From NCBI RefSeq assembly GCF_037042905.1, contig NW_026974140.1, forward strand, positions 12,783,001 through 12,847,000: 64,000 nt of DNA, read 5' to 3'. This document shows, one piece after another, positions 35,501 to 47,246 of the stretch. The notes beneath the pieces were generated by a model. It was not told the DNA's origin, ran no database searches, and saw nothing but the letters and a program-made list of their open reading frames with translations. How positions within the stretch are numbered: the stretch's first letter is position 1; every line of letters starts with the position of its first letter. The DNA comes from Lytechinus pictus (lineage: Eukaryota; Echinodermata; Echinoidea; Temnopleuroida; Toxopneustidae). A program made the position numbers and the translations under genes.

Positions 35501-38500
35501 CAGGTGGCTCTCATGGTCCAAACTGATATTCTTACACACACTCTGTAGTGAATATAAAAAAAGGGGATAGTAGATATACTAGTATCGAAAAATTAAATCA
35601 TGATTAATCAATTTTTACATCATGGAAAATATGTCTGGATAGCGAAAATGAAGCTTTTATGAAAATAAAAGTTTAGCTCCTCAATAGACATAGAGATATC
35701 AAACAGAATTTGCAGGTATTGTATCCTTTGCTGATTACCACATGGAAAATTCACAAGCCAAATTTATAGTTTAGAGTCTACATGTTATGTTCTTCAATAA
35801 TTAAATGTCATATTTTTTCCTAGTCATATCTATGGAGTATCAATAAATTTCCAACCTAATGAAATATTTAATTATCTATTTTCATCCACTTTTACTTACC
35901 TGAAAGAGATCAACAAAGATGGCTTTCTTGTTGGTAACTGCCACATCCAGACATTTGATAGCCCTCTTGGCTTGTACCGGTGTGCCATTCTTGGCTAAGA
36001 GGACAAGAATTTTCACCAAGCCTCTGAAGAAAAAAATTGAAAGATACGATCAGAATTATTAGGCTCTGTGTTACTTTCCTCTAACAAGATCTTTCACAAG
36101 GTCATTATCGACATAAGAAACACCACTATCATCAATCATTATGTGTTTTATTTTACATGTGCACACATTGGTATCAATAATGCATAAAGCATCTCCATTT
36201 ATTTGATGCAAGATAAAAGAGTAATGTAGACCAAAATGTCTTGGTCAAGGGCCGTGCCAAGAATCGAACCCTGTACTTTCATGGTAAAGTCGGGTGCCTA
36301 AACCACTCGACTACTTGATGTATGTACATGTATAGTGAGAAACCCAAGAGTAAATGATGTTTATCACTGCTTGTGTCCAGAAATTGGATGTACAATTAAC
36401 ATTTCTGACTTACCCTGCGATATCGGGGAAGTCTGCCTGCATGTCATGGCCTGTCTGTGTGAGTACCTGCAGAGCCACATCTGATACATTGTCCTCTCCC
36501 ATCTGCAGCATGTGGATTAGCTTCTCATAACACTCCTTAGTACTGAAGCCCCGGGGATACACAAGCGCTAGGATCTATATTTAGGGTTAAGATGGACAGT
36601 TAGAAGTGAATAGCATGAACAACAAATTATATATTGATTTTAAATTGATTCAATGAAAGAGCAAATGATAATGTGAAAATAAGAATTTGATATAACTGTA
36701 CTGAAAATTCTGATGTATAGATAATAGTAAAGATAAATCTGTCACATAATGTAAGATGCAATTTTCAAAGGAATGGTGAAACAATTTCAATCAAGATGAC
36801 TGGCATATTTTCTAAAATTGCACCTGGGAAAATATAAACTTCTATTATTTCAACTAATGCTCAAGATATTGCCTTAGAATATGAAACACCTGAGATACCA
36901 AATCTTACAAACACAAATGCTGCAACAATACACATTGTTATAATTATAAATCTAACCTGGATAAGTTTGAGTCCCCTCTCCTCCACAACCCTCTCCGGTA
37001 CCCCTTCAACCTCATCTGCTGTCCCGTTAGCCTGGGCTGCGACCAGCTTCACCACCTCCTCAATGGAAGCAGAGTCTATGAGCAGAGGGGCGATGCGTTC
37101 CATCAAGGTCTTCATAGTCTCATACAGAGGAGATGGGTTCTTGGGATTGCCAAATTTCTTCATTACTTCTCCCTGGAGAGATGGAATTCAAGCAGGAATA
37201 AGGAAGGTCAGTTGAACGCAAGAAGGGAACTAATGACACACTGAATGACTCCCTGGTTTTGCAAACATTTAGATTTATGATATAGCAAGATATTAATCAA
37301 TCTAAAGAAAGGTAGGCTTGAGCAGGTTCAGATCATTATGTTATTCAGTTATTTTTGTAAGGTGTCATCAATCATTTAATAATTCATTCAGTCAGCCTTT
37401 CATATATTCCTTTAGTTAATGATTCATTTAATTTAGGCATTCATTTCCTCATAAATTAATTGATTCAATCATTCATTCTTACACTTTTTGAGATTGCTTG
37501 TTCATTCGGTCACTCAATATTAAGTCATTCATCCATCCACCAACTCAATGACTTATTTAAATCAATCTATCACAACACAACTTACCACTCCTTGAATGGC
37601 CTTCTTGCAGAGCGCTTTGGGACTTATGACCTGCTGCATATAAGACCTTGTTCTCTTGTCCACTGCAAACTCATCTACCATTCGCCTGACATGCTCCTGT
37701 GCTTTGCCTGGCTCTGGCAGCATTTCTAAAGCAATAAATAAACATATTAATATATTGATATCCTCCTGTATGAAATCAATGTACTTTCTGTATACATGTA
37801 TTTGAGATATTTGCTCTAAACAGTAAAGATTACTTTCTGCATTTTTAAATTTAATAAACAAAATTTAAACATTCTTGTATGGATGCATATCACCATATAA
37901 ATTGTAGTAAAAACAAAGCAAATTGATGATGCTTTGAAGATTCAATCATCAATCTGTACTGCTAACATTTAGCTTTTCTAACTGCTTTTCAGTGGAATAT
38001 GAATGACTGTCCTTTCCATGATTAATAAAATTCTCAGAAGAATATGTGCACTTCTTTAGGTCAAAGAATGTTTAAAACATGGGAGCATTTCACCGACTAT
38101 TTGTAATAAGCTACAGAAATCCTTGCATCTGATTGGCTAAGAGCAAACTCATCAGTAAAAATATAAAAACAAGATGATTCATGAATAAAACATTAATTAA
38201 ATTCATTTTATTTCATGGGGACCAGTGCATCAGGATTAAATCACTTTACTTTCATAAAAGCCAACAGTGATATTTTATACATAATTTTCAATAAATAATT
38301 TGCTTACTTGCAATGGCAGCAATTTTAGGTACAGTAGCCTTCTTCCTCTCCTCTTCATCTTCAATGTTGAAGGTTTCCATGAGATCCCTTACATGCTGAC
38401 GGACATAGTGTTGACATTTCATCATCTCAATGATCGTCCTGAAAGGAAATGGTATTGATAACATGGATACACATGATTAATCTGTTTTAGATTCGTTTAA

Positions 38501-41500
38501 TCAGTACCCTACTAAGTTTGAGTCCCCATGACACTGAATACATTCTTGTATGATTAGGGACAGTGATTTTCCGTTTCAGAAAATCTTAAATTCCGTTTCA
38601 GCATGTCAGAAAACGGAAATTCCGTTTCCCCATAGACTTTGTGTACAGGTAAAAGTGACGATTCCGTTTACCCATTGAATAGCAATATAACACTCGCGCT
38701 GGTCACAATTTGTATCTGCCACTGTACCAACAGCGCAATAGAATCCGTTCTAATCGGATCTATGCGGGTACACAAAATATTTTGACAAACACATTTAACA
38801 TGAATACATCCTCACCTTTCACATTATTAGCATTACTTTACGGTTAAATGAAATTTCATCGATAATTTTAGGGTTTTTTAGACATCGTTTCGAGCCGTCA
38901 ACGATTTCCGCCTATCCGCTATTTTGGATTTCTCGAGCTGTTACATCTTCGAACGTAGAGGGCAGCAACACACGACCGTGTTGTTCAACAGATGTGTGCA
39001 TGTGAATGTTGTTTTCGATAAGCCCAACCCGGCGCCCGGCCGTGTATGGTATGGGCGAGGGTACCGGGTACGATCGAGTGATGAAGTCGAGTGCAGTCAC
39101 GATGTGTGATTGAAATGATTGTAGCGAAGTGAGATCGTGTTTTCTGGGGTTTTGTGGCCATTTCAAATTCATATTTTGTTGAGATTTTGGAGTAATTTCT
39201 GTTGCTGTTCTGTGTATTTTGAGGAAAAATATGTTTTCCGTGATTTTCCGTTTGAAATGCCACTTTCCGTTTCAAAAGGCCCTTTCCGTGAATTCCGTCA
39301 GTTTTCCGCGATCACGGAAAATCACTGTCCCTATATGATTATTCTAAAAATATATGAAATAGCCATGTGAACATGCTTAATGCCAATTGAGTAAGTTCTG
39401 ATACACCAATAGAAACAAATAAAGTATTTATAACCTTGTTAGATAAAAGAAAAAGGAAGAAAATAACGCTCCATCATAGAACTTTGAATTATCTATCATT
39501 TAAAAATTTTCATTGATAAAAAAAAAAAAATCTTTGTATTGTTTTGTCAGCTTTCCTGGAAATACAAAATTGAAAAAAAAAAAAAAAACCAAACAAACAA
39601 GATCCATCAAAGTTTGACTTTGATTTATATTCATCACAAATCTAAAGATAATAAGGAAATAATGACAGTGAATATTTCCAAACTCAAGAGTTTTCATATA
39701 AAATGTACTTAGATTAATTATTTAAAAAAAGCCATTCACATCAACAAAGAGTAGTACTATGGGAATACTGAGTATAATGGATACGTACTTGCATGAATTC
39801 TCATCAACAGAGGCAAATAGTCTATAGAGACGCTTCATTCTATCTTTGACATCCATGGTGTAAGGTACAAGGGTCATGGTGAATATCCTTTCAACTAGTA
39901 ACCTGGAGGTCAAAGGTCAAATTAGATGAGTGATCAGATTAGAGTAAACATAACTGATTACCGAGATAAAAGAGGATTTTCAAAGATCAAGGATATGACA
40001 AGGAGATAAAGATCAATTTATAATATATATAGTAAATTAAGATTTCTACAATCATTGATCATTATCTTGACTTCTTTACTTATCATTTGCGAAACAGAAA
40101 GAGGGAAAATGAATATAGGCCTATGTTGGACTTTATGATATGACATTGTAATCTGTCTGTCCATCTCTCCATCCATTCAGCTAGCTAGCTATCAATCCAT
40201 CCTGACCTTGCCACCAAATTATCTTTTTAAAGATATTAATCTCATGAAAAAAAAATATTAATGACATTCTGAGTGTATACAGTCACACCGCACACACACA
40301 TCTTAGCCTAATATTCTGTTTCCGTCTATGGAGAAAATTAGTTCAGCAATCCCATTCAAGTTGTGTATAATTACCTGTCTTCAATATTAGGTTGATAATA
40401 CATATGAAGCACTTTATCTCTTATCCATAGTAACTGTTGTTTCTCAGCAGCTGAAGTATCAGTAGAGTGGTACCATTTCTTGAAGATATGACCAAGGCCT
40501 AGGACAGCTTCCTTCCGAATACGCCACTGTACATTGAAAGGAAAAAAACAAGTGTATGAAAGACAATCCCAATTCATTACCCTGTGTAAGGCTTTCATCA
40601 ATGTTTTCACTTTAGTCCCTCCTGCAAAGCTACCAATAAGAATTTAATAACAAATCTCATTAAAAAAAACATGTAACACTCATCCTATGCTATACCATGA
40701 AAATAATGATGTAAACAACATTTTGAGTATTAATAAACTGCTTAGAAATAACATTACAATAAATTTATTATTTTACACAATAAATGAAGTGTATCATGTT
40801 TAAAATGTCTCACCTTTTTATCCAATGTTCTTTCTTTGACCAAGGTTAGAAGATCATCCTTCAAGTTGTTGATATCTCTTTTAGCTGCAGCAACAATAGC
40901 TGTTACAACTTCTTGCCTCACCCCCTCATCTGTGTCATGGGCTCTCTCCCGTAGACGATCTGGAAAAAAGGAAGATTTTTGTGACATGAATTTTCTTTTT
41001 AAACAATCCTTCAATCCTAATTTGAAAATATTGGCAATTTCTACTAGCCCCTTATAATATTCATGTAAATTCATATTAATCTTTTGTATGGGAAAATATC
41101 TGGAGAAAGATACATAAAATACAAGGATTAAAAATTGATAAAACTTGGCGGCCTAATCTCTACTTCCATTGTCTTGATTTGTGAATTTCAGCTGCCAATA
41201 ATATTTGTAATGCAAACAGATAAATGATATGGTATCTTTCAGGTATATTAATATTAAATAAAAATAACCAGTCGGTCCGAAAATTACCAAGCATCAATTA
41301 TTTCCTTTCCTAAATACCATATTTTTACCTAATATATAGGGGATAGAGGTGTAAACAAGGCCACCTGTTAGTTCTTAGCTCGCTGGTCGAGAATGGTAAG
41401 GTCAAATTGATTACTGTTTGTGTAGTATTTGAGACAGTTCCTTAGCACAGATTTTGAGCATAGAGAATATCTCATACCCCAATGCACATGGCCAGGAGGA

Positions 41501-44500
41501 CAAACCCAGTAGCACCTCAAATTTTGAAAGTAGCATTGCCACTGCAGAGAGGCAAGTACAGTACTTACCCAGTAATGTGTATTAACTTTTATCTTAGTTT
41601 AATTGTGTAAGGTATTATTGTGCATGCCAGAACTGTAGTAAATTTCACCACTTTCCCTCTTTTTTCTAACGGGATGCCTATGAACTTAACATGTCTGATG
41701 GGGCAAATGAGGCTCCCGGATTAAAACATAATTAACCCTGTATGGTCACATCTCATAAAACAGTAAAATGCATTGTAGACATCTCCACATTTGCTTATGT
41801 ACACCGAAGTGTTCATTTTCAATAGAACATGTAGATACATGATAATATAACTCTGACAGTTGAAAACACAATCCAACACTGATATTTTTCATCTGATATA
41901 CCTATTCATATCACAGACAGTGTCTTCTAAGGAATTTAAATGAACTTGTAAAAATAAATCTTTCAATGCAATATTACAGTTAATAAATCTTACCTGCTAG
42001 ATCAGTGACCAGGTAGGGGTGATGGACGACAAACTGGGGTACAAACTTGACACATTCCATCCGTATTGGCACACTGATATCACTGAACCTGGTGATTATG
42101 AAAGAGGCAGGATAATAAAATATAATGACACATGGGTTGGTATGTAGGTCTTAACATCACTCACTAGGGATAAAACTCTGATTTGTCAGTTGTGCCAACA
42201 CATGATAAACAATAATTGAATGATATGGTATTAAGTCTTGGCTAAAACAACATTTGGTGAGAATAAAGAGTCTTCAGGAGTTTTAGTTATCACCTCTCTC
42301 TTGCATGATTTCATATTTGAAGTATAAACATCAATCTGTTGGTTATATTTGCACAACACTCCTTGTATCTATGATCATTTTCTTACAAATCTGGGTTTAT
42401 TAATGAAGTTTAGATTATTCATAGAGTTCTCAGCATGAAAATTAACGTGTTGTTTGCTTGGTAATTCTTCAAAAATTGTGTTTGTTGAAGAAGTTTACTT
42501 TATCAGAGCCATGCTAATATTTTTATTGACATGAACATCAAGTAAATAGATATTGGATAATAGAGAAGATTTTTGTAAAAAGAGAGAACTGAAAAAGAGG
42601 AAACAGAGAACATACAGATAGTTGAATATAATGACATCAAAAACATATCAAATACACAAACAGAAAAGTATCAAAATATGTGGAAACATACCTTCCTAAG
42701 AAACAGCTCCACAGTGGTTTATTCTGAGTTGCTAAATCTGAATCTCTGTCTGAAAACATACGTCCTAGAAGCTTGGTTACTGCCAGTCTCTCTCGCTCAT
42801 CATTGCTCTGAAAGTAGATACAATAAATATCCATCAAGTAAGGAAAAATATTATTCCTATAATCATATGCAATGTTCGGTTTACACACTTTACAACAACG
42901 GCTATCACTTGCAAAAGTTACAATACATCACAGAACACAGAAATTGTCAGAATCTGTCAGAAAGTCCACAATAGTTGAAGAACTTTAGGGTATGACCCAA
43001 CCATTGGAACATCTTACAAAGAATTTGATTAATACAACCAATCTAAATAATGAAAAGTGACACTACCATGGTTAAGAATGAATGATCAATGTTGTCCAAT
43101 CAAAATACATGTATTTTCTTAATATGATATATATTAATACTTGGGTCATTAATTAGAACGATCAGAAATTCAGCATACTTTGTTTTGTAAACAGTACAAT
43201 TTAAATCATCACCTCAAAGAAAATTCTTACCAATCTCCACATTTGAGATTGATCAGATAAATCCCAATGTTTTGTAATAAAGGACCAAGAACATACCTTA
43301 AGTTTGAATTCCAGCTGTGGTAGGACTGCCAAGAGAAGGTTACTTGAGATGGTATGAAGCTGATAGACTAACTCATAGGAATGACTTGCTAGGTCACTGG
43401 TTGAACTCCTACCAAGGATCATCACATTATTGAAGAACTAAGAGAGAGAGAAAAAAAAATCAATGAGATCACCACATATATATTTAAAAGTAATTTTATT
43501 ACGTCTTCCCTAATTTCAACTTGCTTATCAACTTTCATTGCTACACATGTTCATGTCATTTCTCATGAATTTACTATTACAATGTTTGATATTTGTTCAT
43601 GTTATGTGACTTGAGAAATATGTTAAATAAATTCAAATCAAATAAAAAAAAATTCTAATACAAAGCAATAGAAAGTCCCAACAAGTGGTAAATTACAAAT
43701 ATATTTCACACATATTTACTGCAATTACTACAAGGTTGCAACAATTTCAAAGGATTGCGCATGTTAATCAATTTGATGTTAACTTAAGAAACTAGACACT
43801 GCTAGTCCCTTTTTTTCCCTTCCAATACAGTCTTCTATAATTGCACCGTTTCATTGCTGTGATTTTCCAAATTTTCTAACACACACAATTGAAGAAAACG
43901 TATCATGGTTTTTAATGTCATATCTTTGTTTACATCTCTATCTGACTGATCATGTAAATTTATCTTCTAAAAGGTTTTTCCTCCTTACTTCTAAGCTACA
44001 ACACTGATTCAGATAAAAGATATTTTTATTAGACTCAGTAAGAGTGCATTTTTTTTTTTTAAGGCGAAGAGTACTGAATTTCAACAGCAAAATTAGTAAC
44101 TGAACAACTTTGGCTGAACCTGGTTGGTCTGCTGAAACAAGACAAGAAAAGACAAAGACTCAAGTAAAAATATGCACATGGAGGACTTACTGCTTGGATA
44201 GAAGGTTCAATGCTGGTAGAGGTTCTCTTGACTAGATCATTGGCCAACTCATGAGCTTGAGGATGCAGTAGCTGCTTGGAATCTAGGAGATTGGACAAGA
44301 TCACCTCCAGGAGTTCTTGAGGTACCACATCATTCTCACTGATCAGAGGACACATCACATCCAACATGAAGGTACGGACCTTTGGGGTATGATTCTCACT
44401 GCAGGAAAATTAAGATGGTAAAGATGGTTGCTTTTCAGAGATGACCCAAAATTACAAAACAGACTCTCTAATAACAAAGTAAAAAGGCTCTTCCTTCAAA

Positions 44501-45912
44501 AATAGGATTAAGTGGGGAAGCCTTTATTAACAGTCTCATAAAAAATATCAGCACTTCCGCAATCTGCATTGTAGAAATTCAATATACCTAAGTGATGATC
44601 TCCATCATTCCCATCTCAGTAAATGCAAATATATGTGCACAAACTTAGGCTGATGGGAAGGGGTACTTTTTTAAAACATATATTGCATCCACAGTTTTTT
44701 AAGCATTTTTTATGATAAGAATTTCTATGAAAGCCCTTTGAAAGAGTAACCTACTTGATGATACTAAAGAAGATGGTGAAGAGCTCGACAAAGATCTCTG
44801 CAGAATCTTCCAGCTCCATGCAGATGTTGAATGACTTCACCATAGCTAGGTTCTCCAGGAGGTAAAAGTATCTCTTCCAGGAGGGACCATCAACATTCTC
44901 CAGACCCCAAAGCTGCTTGTTCAGGAATTGGAATATCAACTGGAAGGATAGAAACAGAGACTTCATTATAATTCAATGAGGCCCAGTATGGGGGTATGAA
45001 AAGAAATTATTAAATGCTCAAATGTTTGAAATATCAAGATTTACTCATGTCATATGCAGTTAATGGCTGAATACATTTTATTCATGATACTTACCTGTTT
45101 AAATAAAATAACACATCAAGTTCTGTAAAAATCATTTTCATATATTCCCAGAATTTGGGCAAATGAGATTATTACAAACATTTCAACTCATAAAATTTCC
45201 TCAAGCCATTCAGTCTGGCTAAAAAGTAGCTTGGCAATGAATGTCAATACCTTGAGCTGCTCGCCAGTCCTGTAAGGTGCCTCAGGAGCAAATATCCTGA
45301 AGACATCCGCAAGACAACAACCCACAAGAAGCCGTACATCCTTGCTGGAATGCTTGAAGAGAAAGGGTTCCAAGAGGTGGAGGGCTAGGGGCTCATACTG
45401 GGTGGTGTCCTCTTCCTGTTCCATGTCTTGGAACACCCTGGCCAACATCTATACAATCACATAAATTACATATTCAAGTAAAACAAAAATCACATTTACC
45501 ATTGAATTCACATTTATCACAAATTTCTGAGGCATTTTAAACATGAAACAATCTAAATCATTCTAATGATATGGGTACAATGATATGGGAACCTAACAAA
45601 TAAAGGTGAACAATTGAATTATATAATTTTAATAGGTACAAGCATTCAAAGGTACATGGCTTTTGTAAAGACAATCCATGTTATTTTTTTAAATCTTCAA
45701 AAAGAAATGTCTAATAAGTTGTAACAATTTAGAATAATTAACACAAAAGCAAAGCAATTCAATTCTCACATGACAGAAGACTTAGAGGATGAGAAATGCC
45801 TACTCACTTTGAGTCGTCTAACCATCTCATCCTTGGTTAGGTCAGGGGTCAACTCCTTGGATCCGGGAGGGTAGGTCACAGGAATGACCCTGCTGACCTT
45901 GGACCTAGTCAT
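24331..45912 (-). CDS. PDS5: PDS5, cohesin-associated sister chromatid cohesion protein (complete gene)
   Basis: Twenty-eight coding exons join with consistent GT...AG sites and reading phase to 4,875 bp, or 1,624 aa plus stop. PDS5 binds the cohesin kleisin and, with WAPL, sororin and acetyltransferases, controls cohesin release and maintenance on chromatin. The protein is clearly homologous to vertebrate PDS5A/B along the HEAT-repeat body: YPPGSKEL at the start, [10 protein letters not shown] (the APDAP-type motif), [40 protein letters not shown] and FSLCAKDPV. Human PDS5A has about 1,337 and PDS5B about 1,447 residues; the excess here is a long basic tail. A splice acceptor at 45937-45938 upstream of the ATG implies a noncoding first exon, probably at 51.5 or 53.4 kb. 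A single gene may represent both vertebrate paralogues (inference). Exon details are given in the three part entries. Confidence 0.97.
26455..27214 (+). mobile_element. 748-bp inverted-repeat element with TAGGGACA ends and a 6-bp duplication, copy 1
   Basis: The element runs 26461-27208, starts TAGGGACATGATTTTTCGCG and ends ATCACTGTCCCTA. The 6-mer CATAAT flanks it directly on both sides (26455-26460 and 27209-27214). The ends contain several CGGAAA/TTTCCG motifs. The middle is CpG-richer and includes TGACGTCA-like and GGCGGACATG sequence. It lies in the intron between PDS5 exons 25 and 26. A copy in opposite orientation is at 38555-39333. Confidence 0.8.
30224..36574 (-). CDS. PDS5: PDS5 exons 14-22: C-terminal HEAT repeats
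   Basis: Coding exons on the minus strand: 14, 36414-36574; 15, 35900-36023; 16, 35318-35542; 17, 34369-34505; 18, 33142-33265; 19, 32344-32548; 20, 31668-31782; 21, 31004-31130; 22, 30224-30412. Landmarks are [15 protein letters not shown] (14), [15 protein letters not shown] (15), [16 protein letters not shown] (16), [17 protein letters not shown] (17), [16 protein letters not shown] (18), FAAKLNRGL (19), [19 protein letters not shown] (20), [10 protein letters not shown] (21) and [15 protein letters not shown] (22), all aligned in order with vertebrate PDS5. The start of exon 18 and its acceptor are tandemly duplicated just upstream. Introns hold two SINEs, a MITE copy and a truncated MITE 12 bp from the exon 18 donor. 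Confidence 0.96.
31535..31626. repeat. TCC/CCA trinucleotide tract
   Basis: This is an imperfect pyrimidine-rich microsatellite of TCC, CCA and CAT triplets in the intron between PDS5 exons 20 and 21, about 40 bp from the donor side of exon 20. Confidence 0.85.
32802..33130 (+). mobile_element. truncated copy of the AGGTCAAGTCCACCCC MITE
   Basis: TTAA-AGGTCAAGTCCACCCC begins the copy, followed by AAGAAAGTTATGACAT and by sequence matching the full element at 20379 up to the region near 21190. The right inverted end is missing. The break lies about 12 bp from the splice donor of PDS5 exon 18 (minus strand), so either the insertion or a deletion shaped that intron edge. Confidence 0.7.
33229..33393. 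repeat. 83-bp tandem duplication covering the start of PDS5 exon 18
   Basis: Unit 1 is 33229-33311 and unit 2 is about 33312-33393. Both contain CATACTGGATTTACTGTAAG, i.e. the acceptor and first codons of exon 18 on the minus strand. They differ at a few bases (GGCGTAAGCGA against GGCATAAGCGT; ATAAGAGAG against AGAATAGTG). Confidence 0.9.
33535..33795. mobile_element. MITE with GCCCCGTCTTA-type ends, copy 2
   Basis: The left end GCCCCGTCTTACAAAGAGTT and right end AACTCTTTGTTAGACAGGGC are inverted over about 20 bp, and GATTGATCCGATCAATC-like palindromes lie just inside both ends. It is related to the copy at 2351-2624. It sits in the intron upstream of PDS5 exon 18. Confidence 0.75.
33953..34270 (+). 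repeat. tRNA-derived SINE with an ATC-rich tail
   Basis: TGGCTCAGTTGG (A box) and GGTTCAAAC (B box of the RNA polymerase III promoter) lie at tRNA spacing, with a CAC triplet at the anticodon position and a T-arm GGGG-loop-CCCC. The sequence around them does not close a proper acceptor stem, so it is not a functional tRNA. A body of about 170 bp and a CATTTATC/ATC repeat tail follow. It lies on the plus strand within a PDS5 intron, antisense to the gene. Confidence 0.75.
36235..36330 (-). repeat. tRNA-like SINE head
   Basis: On the minus strand TAGTCGAGTGGTTTAGG (A box-like) precedes CAGGGTTCGATTCTTGG (B box) at tRNA spacing, as in serine- or leucine-type tRNAs. The remainder toward about 36130 may be its body. 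It lies in the intron between PDS5 exons 14 and 15, in the same orientation as the gene. Confidence 0.6.
36957..45912 (-). CDS. PDS5: PDS5 exons 1-13: N-terminal and central HEAT repeats
   Basis: Coding exons on the minus strand: 1, 45808-45912; 2, 45251-45448; 3, 44755-44939; 4, 44191-44398; 5, 43297-43437; 6, 42692-42807; 7, 41994-42088; 8, 40814-40959; 9, 40375-40526; 10, 39789-39902; 11, 38308-38438; 12, 37586-37725; 13, 36957-37172. Exon 1 starts MTRSKVSRV; exon 2 has [16 protein letters not shown]; exon 3 has [14 protein letters not shown]; exon 8 has [15 protein letters not shown]; exon 12 has [11 protein letters not shown], matching the vertebrate LPDPGKAQ segment. Phases change between exons (0, 0, 2, 0, 0, 2, 1, 0, 2, 2, 1, 0, 0 at exon ends) and every junction restores a residue expected from the family. 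Introns are about 0.2-1.4 kb and include mobile elements at 38555-39333 and 41337-41910. Confidence 0.96.
38549..39339 (-). mobile_element. 779-bp inverted-repeat element with TAGGGACA ends and a 6-bp duplication, copy 2
   Basis: The element runs 38555-39333. TAGGGACAGTGATTTTCCG starts it and GGAAAATCACTGTCCCTA ends it. The 6-mer TATGAT flanks both sides (38549-38554 and 39334-39339). Order of internal blocks is reversed relative to copy 1 at 26461-27208, so the two are in opposite orientation. It sits in the intron between PDS5 exons 10 and 11. Open frames in it are short and not conserved with copy 1. Confidence 0.8.
41337..41910 (-). mobile_element. partial copy of the GGGGAGAGTGGGG element
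   Basis: GGGGATAGAGGTGTAAAC at the left resembles the end of the element at 14773-15762. The following sequence (CCAATGCACATGGCCAGGAG, TGATGGGGCAAATGAGGC, ATTAACCCTGTATGGTCACA) matches the complement of that element's right half. The other end is missing. It lies in the intron between PDS5 exons 7 and 8. Confidence 0.7.
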
Positions 45913-46166
45913 CCTGCAAGACTTGGAGGTGCTGGTCTAACAAAGAGAATGCTACAGGTACCTTGGAGATGGATGCAAGTCACTTCTTAATCTATCTAGC
46001 ACACCATCCTAATGATAGAATAAATTTACATTGACAAATAGAGTAGAATAGCAAGGGTAGGAAAGAAAAGAGGGTGGTTAAAATAATGACAGTTACAGTA
46101 AACACTCTCATTTTTATGATTAAGTTTTCACAATGAGTAACCAAAGAACATATTTTGGGGATCTAA

Positions 46167-46548
46167 TACCCCTTTCACAAACCCATCCTCCAATTATCCG
46201 CCTAAGAGTAATGCGGATAATTCAATAAAAATTGCATTCACAAACTCCGAAAATAATCCGCACTATTTTTTACAAGCGCCCCACCTGAAAAAGGCGGATA
46301 ATTGTCATGGCAACTGCACACACCCCCTCTGATGGGGTTGTGTTGGAAAAGAGTGACCTTGTGACCCTACCATGGCAATTATCCGCATTACTTTGGAAAT
46401 GCGTTCATGAAGTCAAAATCTGGTCCCAATGCCGCTATTATGCGGATAATTGCAGCATCGAAATAATGCAGATAACTCTGGTCCCGCTCCGATTTTACGA
46501 CCAAATTATGCGGATATTATCCGCATAATTGGGTTTATGAAAGGGGTA
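46167..46548. mobile_element. 378-bp MITE with CCCCTTTCACAAACCCA ends and TA target
   Basis: TA-CCCCTTTCACAAACCCA begins it; TGGGTTTATGAAAGGGG-TA ends it. Internally the palindromic-type motif ATTATCCGC/GCGGATAAT occurs at least six times in both orientations. No coding frame of note. Confidence 0.75.
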
Positions 46549-47246
46549 TAATATTCAAAAAGTTCAGATCACAGGTGCACCTTTTCTTGAATGAGTCTTA
46601 CATGTAAATACAGTAATCTACAGTATCTTCTTCTTGTGACTGTATCAAATGCTTCCCTTTTTTATTTCAAATAGGAGCAGATAAAATCTAAGGATTTGTG
46701 TGTGCCCTACAATGGCCATTAATACAGTATCTCCATGATGAAATGTCATATTTCCAGCATGTTTGTGACATAAGTCATTAGTCTTTTCACTATCGTTTAT
46801 TTGACAAAACTGGTGACAGCTTTCTATTCCCATAGAAACATGATAAAGCAAGCTTTAACAAAAAAAAAAAAAAAAGGCAATGTTAATCGCACTGATCAAC
46901 TACATTGAAAACTACTACTCCTTATTTGCCATGATTTGACCACAATGCAGATGCCAATGGCTACTGCAAGTCATAGGCTGTCAAATAAAGGGTGAGGATG
47001 TAAAATCATTGGAGAGATAAATGGCAATAAAGTCCAAATTACAATAAAGGTTTTGTGAAATATTGGGATGAAAGCTGAAATTGAACTTTGGCATTGCAAT
47101 TAAAAATAGGCAACTAGAATTTATCAAACATTGGTAGAGATTGGACTCTGGAGAAAGGAAAGTTTAGTCCATAGTGTCTAGAATAATATTGCAAAAATAA
47201 TCTGCCATCTTCTGAGCATTCATCTGTTCATTGATATTGCATATTA

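Noticed and set aside
38924..39275. Overlapping short open frames in the middle of the TAGGGACA element
   Set aside because: The copy at 26461 does not keep them; they arise from the CpG-rich centre.
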